A stretch of DNA of 64,000 bases from Sipunculus nudus. Taxonomy: Eukaryota; Annelida; Sipuncula; Golfingiida; Sipunculidae. Under the pieces are notes generated by a model, which was given only the letters and a program-made list of their open reading frames with translations, had not been told where the DNA came from and did no database searches. Every line of letters begins with the position of its first letter. The stretch's first letter is position 1. The translations under genes and the position numbers were made by a program. Where the stretch lies: contig CM049311.1 in the NCBI GenBank assembly GCA_026874595.1, positions 35,071,176 to 35,135,175 on the forward strand. The letters are read 5' to 3'. This document shows, piece after piece, positions 22,595 through 33,775 of this stretch.

Positions 22595-24143
22595 ATTAAA
22601 TGCTAGTGATAAGCTAAATTAATAAAATCAGTAGTTGATCAAATCTGGTTTAATTCTATACCCTGCTTTGACTCAGGAGTTCAGGGATTATGTCTCAAAC
22701 AAACTCTAGCAGTCCAGTGTCAACTAACTTTACCGGATTCGAAGACATACATGGTTCGCCTTGGGCTATATACCTGGATCATAGAGTGCCATTAAGATCC
22801 TTTTGTTTTAATCTTTAAAATGCAGTTTTTCACTAAATGTTTTAAGCACTGTGTTGCCCTGTCATTCCCCAGGTATAAGGGAGATCATGTTAAGCACTGA
22901 CTGTTGTACTGGCCGAACAATTATAATATCAATAGGGTTTATGGTTTTGCCCTTAAGAGAATATCATCTCTCGCTTACTAGGATAGAATTGTAACTATTA
23001 GATCACAAAAATGGAGATACATATTGTCAATGTTTTTTTTTTTATATTTATTTTCTTTTATATAAACATTTTACTAGAAACACACATGATAATAAACATG
23101 AAAATAACTGATTTGTCATTATTCTGGTGATATCTATTTTAATTCCTTGCAATTGCTAACTTTCTCATGACTTCATTTGGCAAGGTAGCCAAGCTTGAAA
23201 TAATTATAAGATATAATAGACTTATAAAAGCACCGGTGATAATCAAAATTAAAAAAATGACGAAATGATTTTCATATTCAATCAATGTTATCTTTCCTAC
23301 CATGCAAAGTAGAACTCATAAGATCTGATGTTTTTCTGTCAGAAAGGGATTATATTTATATGATTATGAACTTATAGACTGATATTGCTTATTATCCCTT
23401 TAAACCTGACATTAAATATATTACTTAGATAGCTTTATTTTGGAATATGAAAGTTCAAAATACACAAGGGCCTAATTGTGAAATAATCAATCTATCAAGC
23501 AATTCTTAAAGGAGTCTTTATCACACAGCGAACATTCACACTGAACAGTGAAACTTAACATAAGAAAACAAATTTTATATCTTAAATGTATTATAATCTG
23601 TTACCTGTTCTGTTGATTTTAAATGTTTAATTTTACAAAGTGCCCCACTGGTCATAATACACAGCTGAATCTGTATTGGTCAGTGATCTAATTCTTATCA
23701 ACTAAGGAGAGTTTAAGAGAACCTGTATACACAACGTCTGAACATCCCAGGTCTAGCGATTACTAGTTGTGCCTTGATATATATCATACTGATATTTGCA
23801 GTCTGTCATTCACAAAAAGAAACTTAAACGTGTTACATCATCTTTTTGCATTGTTCATAATCGCGAATACTGATGGAACAGTAGAGTGTGAAGCTAAGAA
23901 ATAAAATTTCAGCTTTAGTTAATCATAATCGGTGAGCTCTATTTAGATAATTTTTCTTGCCATTCAGAAAAAAAAAACTACAAATGTACCGGTTTTGCTA
24001 GCAGAAGAAAGGTTAACCTAAATGGTGCCATCTGAAGTTTATATAATCGTAAATGTCACATGATCAATGTTTGGTAAAGCACATTACAAATTGTAGGAAA
24101 AATCAAATATAAAATACAACAATAAGCGAATTAAAGTTTAACT

Positions 24144-24443
24144 CTACGCTAAGGTAATGCTATCTCTCACATAAAAGCTATTTTTTTTATTTCCTGATTT
24201 TAGTAGGAAGAACTGAAAAAGATCATTTTGACTCAAATCAGCATAAGTGGCGATACTTGCAACTAACACTGACATAGTGGTCATGGGATCAATATGCTGG
24301 GTACTGGTTATAACATTATGAATACAAACACTTGTGATCAGAAATGGTAAAATAAGGTCAAGACGAAAGGTGTTATTTTTTTTGGCTTGCACCAGATAAG
24401 ACAACCTATGGGTTACAAACAAAACACCAGTGATTATTGCCAC
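24144..24443 (-). CDS. Hypothetical hydrophobic frame, copy 1 (possible exon)
   Basis: A minus-strand frame of 99 codons from the internal ATG; it is open about 20 codons further upstream without another ATG. Three hydrophobic stretches can be seen: about residues 1-20 (AIITGVLFVTHRLSYLV), 29-48 (LDLILPFLITSVCIHNVITS) and 55-68 (TTMSVLVASIATYA). It could be part of a multi-pass membrane protein or a chance frame. The second copy at 29,637-29,915 is the same except for one Ser-to-Ile change and a shifted C-terminus. Conservation is uninformative because the copies are young. No family recognised, and no clear splice sites. Confidence 0.2.
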   Translation of the reverse strand: MAIITGVLFVTHRLSYLVQAKKNNTFRLDLILPFLITSVCIHNVITSTQHIDPMTTMSVLVASIATYADLSQNDLFQFFLLKSGNKKNSFYVRDSITLA

Positions 24444-24562
24444 GGAACTCGGAGCTGACAGTTGCGGCAGATCCTGCTGTGTTCGGTTACCATCATAACG
24501 TTATATTTGTTGACGTATTCTATAAATGGAGTATTTTCACAAGGGTATCGCTGAAACGGGAT

Positions 24563-24584
24563 GGGGGGGGGGGGGGGGGGGGGG
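24563..24584. repeat. Poly-G run, copy 1
   Basis: Twenty-two consecutive G. The duplicate run at 30,035-30,060 has twenty-six, so its length changed after duplication. Confidence 0.95.
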
Positions 24585-26019
24585 TCGAGGTCCGGAACAC
24601 CTTTTTCAGTCGCCACAACATTTTTAAGGGTTTCAGACTAAGTTTTGTGACCTGTAACCCTTCCCACTCTTTTCCAGTTCAGGGGACCTTTTTTTATAGG
24701 TTTTGCCCTTAGTCATGGCGTTGACCCCTCCTCTCTTAAATCCTTGATCTCCCCGTGTGAGGTCATAACTGTATGTGCAAACACCTATTGATAAAAAATG
24801 ATAATTCATTGAAAAGATTGCTTGATATAAGTATGGCATATAAAGTTGTATGATGTAAATTTATATAACCACTCCTTTGTCGTTTTTCCCCAAGGGTGGG
24901 TGTTACTATAAGAACGTATTACTTAAGCGGTATATACCCAGGGGTCATAAATGGCATGTCATACTGAAACGTATGGTTCAAGCTAACATTTCAGGCCAAA
25001 TTTGACTGGACATTTTCTGCAGTAGTTTGTAGAGTAAATAGTAGAAATAGTAGGAATCAATAAATAGTATAACCACTCTGAAGTCGATGTCCTTGAAATG
25101 AAAAAAAAAATATATACGTCATCCGACATAAAACATCCATTTATTCATTGAAAGCTACCACTTTCATACTGCTATCAGGCATTTTTATTACCTAAACATG
25201 TATACCTATCAAGCACACATGGTAAACATTTGTCACCAAAATGGTACCGATGATCCAAATTTTTAGGTCTTGCTGAAGTACTATAAAAAGGAATTCGCTT
25301 CACATTTGTCCGCGATGTTCTCTGCTGACATACCTGATTTTATGTTTTATTATTCTCGCGGTGACATGGCCGGTTTGACAACCATTAATTTTTTATGAAC
25401 ACAAAGTTTTAAGTGATTTTCCCTGTTTTCCACATTGCAAGGAGAGTTCCATGTAACGAAAGCCGCCAAACTTCCTTCAGCAAAGACTGGAATGCGACCT
25501 TTACGTTATTCACATAAATGCCTCGAGCACAGGATTAAGCAGCTTAAATTAAGGTCTGTGCATGTGAATTTTACTCTCTTGCAGTGAGGGATTTAAGAAT
25601 GCTTTGCTCTGACTCATGTGCGTGGTCAGTAAGTGTGTTAACCACATGACTCTCGTTTAATGAAAAGGAGGGGTTCAACGAAGGGGGATAAATGAAAAAA
25701 AAAAAAAAAAAAATAATAGGAGGTCCACATAGATTTAAAAACGGTTGCGACTTCATTTGGGTCCGCTTCTGCTACTAACGAGGTATGCATGTTTCCGTAT
25801 CTTTCTACAGGAATAGTTTCCCTGCCTAAAAACGTACATTTAATTAGTCTTTCATGTCTTCGACACTTCAGCTTATTTCTTTGTACCTGCAACAATCGTG
25901 ACCAGTCAAAGACAATCGAAAACAATGTTCCCGCGCCCCATTCACAAATGTATCATTACTCACCTAGTCTTCAGGCTAAACATACCGGTGTAAAGACTTC
26001 AGATTACCCCCCTTTTTCA

Positions 26020-26070
26020 GGTTACCCCCAGTAATCTGAAATCGATTTCAGATTACCCCCGGGGGTAGCC
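26020..26070. repeat. Perfect 26-bp palindrome inside a longer hairpin, copy 1
   Basis: The centre 26,031-26,056 is a perfect palindrome with half-site GTAATCTGAAATC. Outer arms GGTTACCCCC (26,020-26,029) and GGGGGTAGCC (26,061-26,070) extend the stem with one mismatch, leaving an A versus CCCC internal loop. Nearby direct copies of CAGATTACCCC and CAGGTTAYCCCC surround it. The whole motif is repeated unchanged at 31,119-31,169. Confidence 0.85.
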
Positions 26071-26695
26071 TTAACCTGATTTCAGGTTATCCCCCTACAG
26101 TTAAGATTACCCCGTCGATGATCAAGCTGATAAGATATCTTTTCGTATAAGTAGGACCACTTAATAAAAGGTATTATCTCAAAAACGTTACTCGGATCCT
26201 ATTTTTTATTAATTTTGCAGGAGTATCTTATGGAATCCTCATTTGATCAGCTTTGTGTCACACTAAATTGATTTTTTTTTTTACTTTTTAAGATTTTTTT
26301 AACGCCCGTCTTATAGACGGATCGTATTATTGTTTAATGGCATAAATGTCGTTCCGTCGATTTTCTGCAGTATCCACACATGATACTCAAGTCAATGTAT
26401 AAGATAAGTATCTAAATAATCATTAGAAAACATTTTTTGTGGGGGGGGGGAGGGGTTAATCTGAAGTAATATTTAAAATATATTTGTACATATTTTATTG
26501 AGACAGTATCCACGGAAAATCTATTTTTTTTTTACTTTTAAAATAAGAACGAGCCACCTTTCCTTATCTTCATTAAATCATCTCCCCTACCCGGTAAAAA
26601 TCCCGGTATACCGGGTGTATCTGCTAGTAAATAATAATTGATTATATATGTTACCGTATATCTAAGATAGCTATTATAAATAATCAGATTATTAA

Positions 26696-27981
26696 AATAA
26701 TCTGCCCACAATGCACTATGTGTTCTACTTGTTTGATATTCACTGTGGTCCTACAAAAAATTGTACGTTTTGTGAATATATTCTTTAAATAATTTATTCA
26801 TCAAGTAATGGATAAGCTGTGTGGGTCATTGTAAGGTGATATAATTGAACCCTCACGAAACAGGGAGAAGTCGAAAATCGCGAAATATTAACCTAGTGAA
26901 TACGAAGCCAGCTAGAATATCCGTCATAATGAAAAATTCAGTGGTCACGAGCGCTTTAATGGGAAGTTTAAATAAATGCAATTCAGTTAATGCTTTCAGT
27001 TCGTTAACAATAAAGCTGACTTTTAATTTAGCTTCGCTGGAAGTAAAATCAGGCCCGAATAAAATAACCAAAGACGATTCCAACAATTGTGATATCGGTA
27101 AAAGGACAAAAAAAAAAAATAAATAAATAAAACTGTTCATTGTTTTTTTTAATGATTGTAACCTCCATTTCCTTTAATTAATTTGGAAAGTTTTTGAACA
27201 CCAATTCAAATAGCTCAATTTAACAGGGGCTCTTTAAAAAGACAAATTAACGATAAGCGGGGTGTGGCAACGCGCGAGGAAATTATGCCTCTCTTTCATG
27301 AAGAAATATGCATGCGTTAAATTATAAATGTCACATTCGATTTAAGCGGCAGCTAACCACCCGAACGTCGACATTATTTTCTTAAGACGTTGGGGCGGCA
27401 TTACTAGCTATCAATAGTAAGTCCTCTTCATTTCTGGCCGAACCTGTCTGTCAAATTGATATTCTCACAATTTTGATTAAAAATGTTACCACATCCCGAG
27501 TCATAAACTAAAGATTATTTAATTATCTCCACTAAACTTCCATATTTTCATGCCAAAATAATTGATAACAAAGCCCTTTACATCACAAAATTGAACAAAT
27601 ATCACTCCATTAAACTAATCTTTAGGAAACGTTATCGGAGATTGCAGCGTAGACTTAAAGAAAGAGGGTACATTTTTCTGCATGTTTATATGTAGTGACT
27701 CATGTCACTGTTTAAAAACAAAACATGAATGTTGTTAATTGAAATGCTTCCATCCAGCAAATATTGTGTTCCGACCCTTGGAAAAGCTAATTAAATTGTA
27801 TCATACTTGCAAGTACCGGCCCTTTTATTAAAAAAGGCCTTTGAGTCATGTGTTATGGCTAATTCGATTACATTTTTATTTATACCCTGAGACATATTCA
27901 AATTCATACTCACATATGGTTCTCATTGAATAAACTTTTTTATAAACTAATCCATATTATAAGTTAGTTGAATACACATGA
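26696..27981. repeat. Block B' (truncated at the duplication junction)
   Basis: Same content as block B up to about the GAATACACATG at 27,980, where copy 2 of the 5-kb duplication begins. The CT-TA microsatellite and everything after it are missing, which shows that the duplication breakpoint cut block B. Confidence 0.85.
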
Positions 27982-29636
27982 TTAACATGATTATATACCA
28001 GTTTGCTATATTGCCAGCAAGTGCATGGCTCATTCTGTTCTGGTTTATGTTAATACAAAGTCTATTAAATGCTAGTGATAAGCTAAATTAATAAAATCAG
28101 TAGTTGATCAAATCTGGTTTAATTCTATACCCTGCTTTGACTCAGGAGTTCAGGGATTATGTCTCAAACAAACCCTAGCAGTCCAGTGTCAACTAACTTT
28201 ACCGGATCCGAAGACATACATGGTTCGCCTTGGGCTATATACCTGGATCATAGAGTGCCATTAAGATCCCTTTGTTTTAATCTTTAAAATGCAGTTTTTC
28301 ACTAAACGCTTTAAGCACTGTGATGCCCTGTCATTCCCCAGGTTTAAGGGAGATCATGTTAAGCACTGACTGTTGTACTGGCCGAACAATTATAATATTA
28401 ATAGGGTTTATGGTTTTGCCCTTAAGAGAATATCATCCCCGCTTACTAGGATAGAATTGTAACTGTTAGATCACAAAAATGGAGATACATATTCTCAATG
28501 TTTTTTTTTGTTTAATATATATTTTCTTTTATATAAACGTTTCACTAGAAACACACATGATAATAAACATGAAAATAACTGATTTGTCATTATTCTGGTG
28601 ATATCTATTTTAATTCCTTGCAATTGCTAACAGTCTCATGACTTCATTTGGCAAGGTAGCCAGGCTTGAAATAATTATAAGATATAATAGACTTATAAAA
28701 GCACCGGTGATAATCAAAATAAAAAAAATGACGAAATGATTTTCATATTCAATCGATGTTATCTTTCCTACCATGCAAAGTAGAACTCATCAGATCTGAT
28801 GTTTTTCTGTCAGAAAGGGATTATATTTATATGATTATGAACTTATAGACTGATATCGCTTATTATCCCTTTAAACCTGACATTAAATATATTACTTAGA
28901 TAGCTTTATTTTGGAATATGAAAGTTAAAAAAAACAAGTGCCTAATTGTGAAATAATCAATGTATCATACAATTCTTAAAGGAGTCTTTATCACACAGCG
29001 AACATTCACACCGAACAGTGAAACTTTACATAAGAAAACAAATTTTATATCTTAAATACATTATAATCTGTTACCTGTTCTGTTGATTTTAAATGTTTAA
29101 TTTTACAAAGTGCCCCACTGGTCATAATACACAGCTGAATCTGTATTGGTCAGTGATCTAATTCTTATCTACTAAGGAGAGTTTAAGAGAACCTGTATAC
29201 ACAACGTCTGAACATCCCAGGTCTAGCGATTACTAGTAGTGCCATGATATATATCATACTGATATTTGCAGTCTGTCATTCACAAAAATAAACTTAAACG
29301 TGTTACATCATCTTTTTGCATTGTTCATAATCACGAATACTGATGGAACAGTAGAGTGTGAAGCTAAGAAAAAACATTTCAGCTTTAGTTAATCATAATC
29401 GGTGAGCTCTATTTAGATAATTTTTCTTGCCATTCAGAAAAAAAAAACTACAAATGTACCGGTTTTGCTAGCAGAAGAAAGGTTAACCTAAATGGTGCCA
29501 TCTGAAGTTTATATAATCGTAAATGTCACATGATCAATGTTTGGTAAAGCACATTACAAATTGTAGGAAAAATCAAATATAAAATACAACAATAAGCGAA
29601 TTAAAGTTTAACTATACGCTAAGGTAATGCTATCTC

Positions 29637-29915
29637 TCACATAAAAGCTATTTTTTTTTTATTTCCTGATTTTAGTAGGAAGAACTGAAAAAGATCATTT
29701 TGAATCAAATCAGCATAAGTGGCGATACTTGCAACTAACACTGACATAGTGGTCATGGGATCAATATGCTGGGTACTGGTTATAACATTATGAATACAAA
29801 CACTTGTGATCAGAAATGGTAAAATAAGGTCAAGACGAAAGGTGTTATTTTTTTTGGCTTGCACCAGATAAGACAACCTATGGGTTACAAACAAAACACC
29901 AGTGATTATTGCCAC
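29637..29915 (-). CDS. Hypothetical hydrophobic frame, copy 2
   Basis: Duplicate of the minus-strand frame at 24,144-24,443. A T run of ten (eight in copy 1) shifts the last residues, so the C-terminus ends KKKIAFM. Otherwise it is identical except for one Ser-to-Ile change. The same three hydrophobic stretches are kept. The status as a gene is unproven. Confidence 0.18.
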   Translation of the reverse strand: MAIITGVLFVTHRLSYLVQAKKNNTFRLDLILPFLITSVCIHNVITSTQHIDPMTTMSVLVASIATYADLIQNDLFQFFLLKSGNKKKIAFM

Positions 29916-30034
29916 GGAACTCGGAGCTGACAGTTGCGGCAGATCCTGCTGTGTTCGGTTACCATCATAACGTAATATCTGTTGACGTTTTCTATAAATG
30001 AAGTATTTTCACAAGGGTATTGCTGAAACGGGAT

Positions 30035-30060
30035 GGGGGGGGGGGGGGGGGGGGGGGGGG
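30035..30060. repeat. Poly-G run, copy 2
   Basis: Twenty-six consecutive G, the counterpart of 24,563-24,584. Confidence 0.95.
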
Positions 30061-31118
30061 AGGTCGAGGAGGTCCGGAACACCTTTTTCAGTCGCCCCAA
30101 CTTTTTTTAAGGGTTTCAGACTGAGTTTTGTGACCTGTAACCCTTCCCACTCTTTTCCAGTTCAGGGGACCTTTTTTATAGGTTTTGCCCTTAGTCATGG
30201 CGTTGACCCCTCCTCTCGTAAATCCTTGATCTCCCCGTGTGAGGTCATAACTGTAGGTGCAAACACCTATTGATCAAGCACACATGGTGAAAATTTGTCA
30301 CCAAAATGGTACCGATGATCCAAATTTTTAGGTCTTGCTGAAGTACTATAAAAAGGAATTCGCTTCACATTTGTCCGCGATGTTCTCTGCTGACATACCT
30401 GATTTTATGTGTTTTTATTCTCGCCATGACATGGCCGCTTTGACAACCATTAATTTCTTATGAACACAAAGTTTTAAGTGATTTTCCCTGTTTTCCACAT
30501 TGCAAGGAGTTCCATGTAACCAAAGAAGCCAAACTTCTTCGGCAAAGACCGGAATGCGACCTTTACGTTATTTACATAAATCCCTCGAGCACGGGATTAA
30601 GCGGCTTAAATTAAGGTCTGTGCATGTGAATAACCCTACTCTCTTGAAAATGAGGGAATTTAAATATGCTTTGCTCTGACCTATGTGCGTGGTCAGTAAG
30701 TTTGTTAATCACATGACTCTCGCTTTATGAAAAGGAGGTGTTAACGAAAGGGCATAAATGAAAAAAAAAAACCAATGAGAGATCCATTTTTTCAAAACAG
30801 GGGTGAGGTTAGGTGATGCGGGGTTTCAAGGATTTAAAAACGGTTGCGATTTCATTTGGGTCCGCTCCTGCTACTAACGAGGTACGCATGTTTCCGTATC
30901 TTTCTACAGAAATAGTTTCCCTGCCTCAAAACGTACATTTAATTAGTCTTTCATGTCTTCGACACTTCAACTTATTTCTTTGTACCTGCAACAATCGTGA
31001 CCAGTCAAAGACAATCGAAAACAATGTTCCCGCGCCCCATTCACAAATGTATCATTACTCACCTAGTCTTCAGGCTAAACATACCGGTGTAAAGACTTCA
31101 GATTACCCCCCTTTTTCA

Positions 31119-31169
31119 GGTTACCCCCAGTAATCTGAAATCGATTTCAGATTACCCCCGGGGGTAGCC
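31119..31169. repeat. Perfect 26-bp palindrome inside a longer hairpin, copy 2
   Basis: Counterpart of 26,020-26,070; the palindrome core is 31,130-31,155. Both arms are unchanged between the duplicates. Confidence 0.85.
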
Positions 31170-31795
31170 TTAACCTGATTTCAGGTTATCCCCCTACAGT
31201 TAAGATTACCCCGTCGATGATCAAGCTGATAAGATATCTTTTCGTATAAGTAGGACCACTTAATAAAAGGTATTATCTCAAAAACGTTACTCGGATCCTA
31301 TTTTTTATTAATTTTGCAGGAGTATCTTAAGGAATCCTCATTTGATCAGCTTTGTATCACACTAAATTGATTTTTTTTTTTTACTTTTTAAGATTTTTTT
31401 AACGCCCGTCTTATAGACGGATCGTATTATTGTTTAATGGCATAAATGTCGTTCCGTCGATTTTCTGCAGTATCCACACATGATACTCAAGTCAATGTAT
31501 AAGTATCTAAATAATCATAAGAAAACATTTTTTGTGGGGGGGGGGGGGGAGGGGTTAATCTGAAATAATATTTAAAATATATTTGTACATATTTTATTGA
31601 GACAGTATCCACGTAAAATCTATTTTTTTTTACTTTTAAAATAAGAAAGAGCCAACATTCCTTATCTTTATTAAATCATCTCCCCTACCCGGTAAAAATC
31701 CCGGTATACCGGGTGTATCTGATAGTAAATAATAATTGATTATATATGTTACCGTATATCTAAGATAGCTATCATAAATAATCAGATTTTTTAAA

Positions 31796-33236
31796 ATAAT
31801 CTGCCCACAATGCACTATGTGTTCTACTTGTTTGATATTCACTGTGGTCCCTATAAAAAATTGTACGTTTTGTGAATATATTCTTTAAATAATTTATTCA
31901 TCAAATAATGAATAAACTGTGTGGGTCATTGTAAGGTGATATAATTGAACCCTCGCGAAACAGGGAGAAGTCGAAAATCGCGAAATATTAAACTAGTGAA
32001 CACGAAGCCAACTAGAATATCCGTCATAATGAAAAATTCAGTGGTCACGAGCGCTTTAATGGGAAGTATAAATAAATGCAATTCAGTTAATGCTTTCAGT
32101 TCGTTAACAATAAAGCTGACTTTTAATTTAGCTTCGCTGGAAGTAAAATCAGGCCCGAATAAAATAACCATAGACGATCCCAACAATTGTGATATCGGTA
32201 AAAGGATAAAAAAAAAATAAAACTATTCATTGCTTTTTTTTAAATGATTGTAACCTCCATTTCCTTTTAGTAATTTGGAAAGTTTTTGAACACTAATTCA
32301 AATAGCTCAATTTAACATGGGCTCTATAAAAAGACAAATTAACGATAAACCGGGTGTGGCAACGCACGAGGAAATTATGCCTCTCTTTCATGAAGAAATA
32401 TGCATGCGTTAAATTATAAATGTCACATTCGATTTAAGCGACAGCTAACCACCCGAGCGTCGACATTATTTACTTAAGACGTTGGGGCGGCATCACTAGC
32501 TATCAATTGTAAGTTAAGCAAATGTCCTCTTCATTTCTGGCCGAACCTGTTTGTCAAATCGATATTCTCACAATTTTGATTAAAAAAGTTACCACATCCC
32601 AAGTCATAAACTAAAGATTATTTAATTATCTCCACTAAACTTCCATATTTTCATGCCAAAATAAATTGATAACAAAGCCCTTTACATCACAAAATTTAAC
32701 AAATATCACTCCATTAAACTAATCTTTAGGAAACGTTATCGGAGATTGCAGCGTATACTTAAAGAAAGAGGGTGCATTTTTCTGCATGTTTATATGTAGT
32801 GACTCATGCCATGTTGTTAATTGAAATGCTTCCATCCAGCAAATATTGTGTTCCGACCCTTGGAAAAGCTGATTAAATTGTATCATGACTGCAAGTATCG
32901 GCCCTTTTATTAAAAAAGGCCTTTGAGTTATGTGTTATGGCTAATTCTAATAGTACCCTGAGACATATTCAAATTCATATTCACATATGGTTCTCATTGA
33001 ATAAACTTTTTTATAAACTAATCCATATGTAAAGTTTGTTGAATACATGGTTGTTTAGAAAATTGTAGGTATCTGGATATATTTTTGAATTTTCAGGAGT
33101 TTTTATCATATCGTAAATAAGGAATTCGAAGAAACAAAAAAAAAACTTATGTTACTCTGGATTTTACGAAAGAGACAGAAAGTTATATAGTTATACTACC
33201 ATTTTGTCCATAAGTCGATAAATGTCAAGATCAACA

Positions 33237-33319
<83 letters not shown>

Positions 33320-33575
33320 GTATCATGTCGTAAAAAAAACTTATTATTAAAGGATTACTATATTTTATATTTTTGACCTTCAAAGAGTGACAATAAGGAG
33401 AGATGAATATATTGTCTGCGTGACAATAGTTTTTTTTTAATAAAAATACGCACCGCTTGTAAAATGCCTGATTATTTTTATTAGGAGTCTCTCCTTTTTA
33501 CTGCAGCGCGCCATCGAAACCATTAGAGTATCAAGTTTGCACCGAATAGCCGCCATTGTTTTAGTGACACAGGTT
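31796..33575. repeat. Segmental repeat block B''
   Basis: Full-length counterpart of block B, including the CT-TA compound microsatellite (33,238-33,315) and AATAGCCGCCATTGTT near 33,545. The match to unit 1 breaks off at about 33,575 and resumes as block C'' near 37,980, bracketing the LINE. Confidence 0.85.
33238..33315. repeat. Compound (CT)n-(TA)n microsatellite
   Basis: Counterpart of 14,104-14,183 at the same place in block B''. Confidence 0.95.
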
Positions 33576-33775
33576 ATGTTTCTTCATCTAAATGCCACGG
33601 GAAAATAAAATTACCTTGACCGCGGTTCAGATGTAGGAGACATTCTAGCCCACAGGTATGTTAATATATAACTAGTACTCATTGGTTATCCATCATGAAA
33701 TCAATGTTCGGATAATTATTTTCATACGGTGATTTAGAATATGGGAATATACCCTAAAGAGCCAATGATGGGTTC

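Larger units (their letters stand above)
22513..27981. repeat. Tandem segmental duplication, copy 1
   Basis: Nearly identical in sequence to 27,982-33,045, directly abutting it, in the same orientation. Most 60-base lines differ by zero to three bases. Copy 1 carries about 417 bp (24,793-25,209) absent from copy 2. The last 1.3 kb is block B', so the duplication joined the 5-kb insert with part of block B. Confidence 0.92.
27982..33045. repeat. Tandem segmental duplication, copy 2
   Basis: Second copy of 22,513-27,981. The junction has ACATG on both sides (GAATACACATG | TTAACATGATT), suggesting short-homology-mediated duplication. Relative to copy 1 it lacks about 417 bp after 30,273 and has about 60 extra bases near 30,770-30,830. 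Confidence 0.92.

Noticed and set aside
26845-27126. 93-codon frame, repeated at 31,945, and its minus-strand counterparts
   Set aside because: Both strands are open over the same stretch, the third copy (12,665) is broken, and openness in the two near-identical copies follows from recent duplication.
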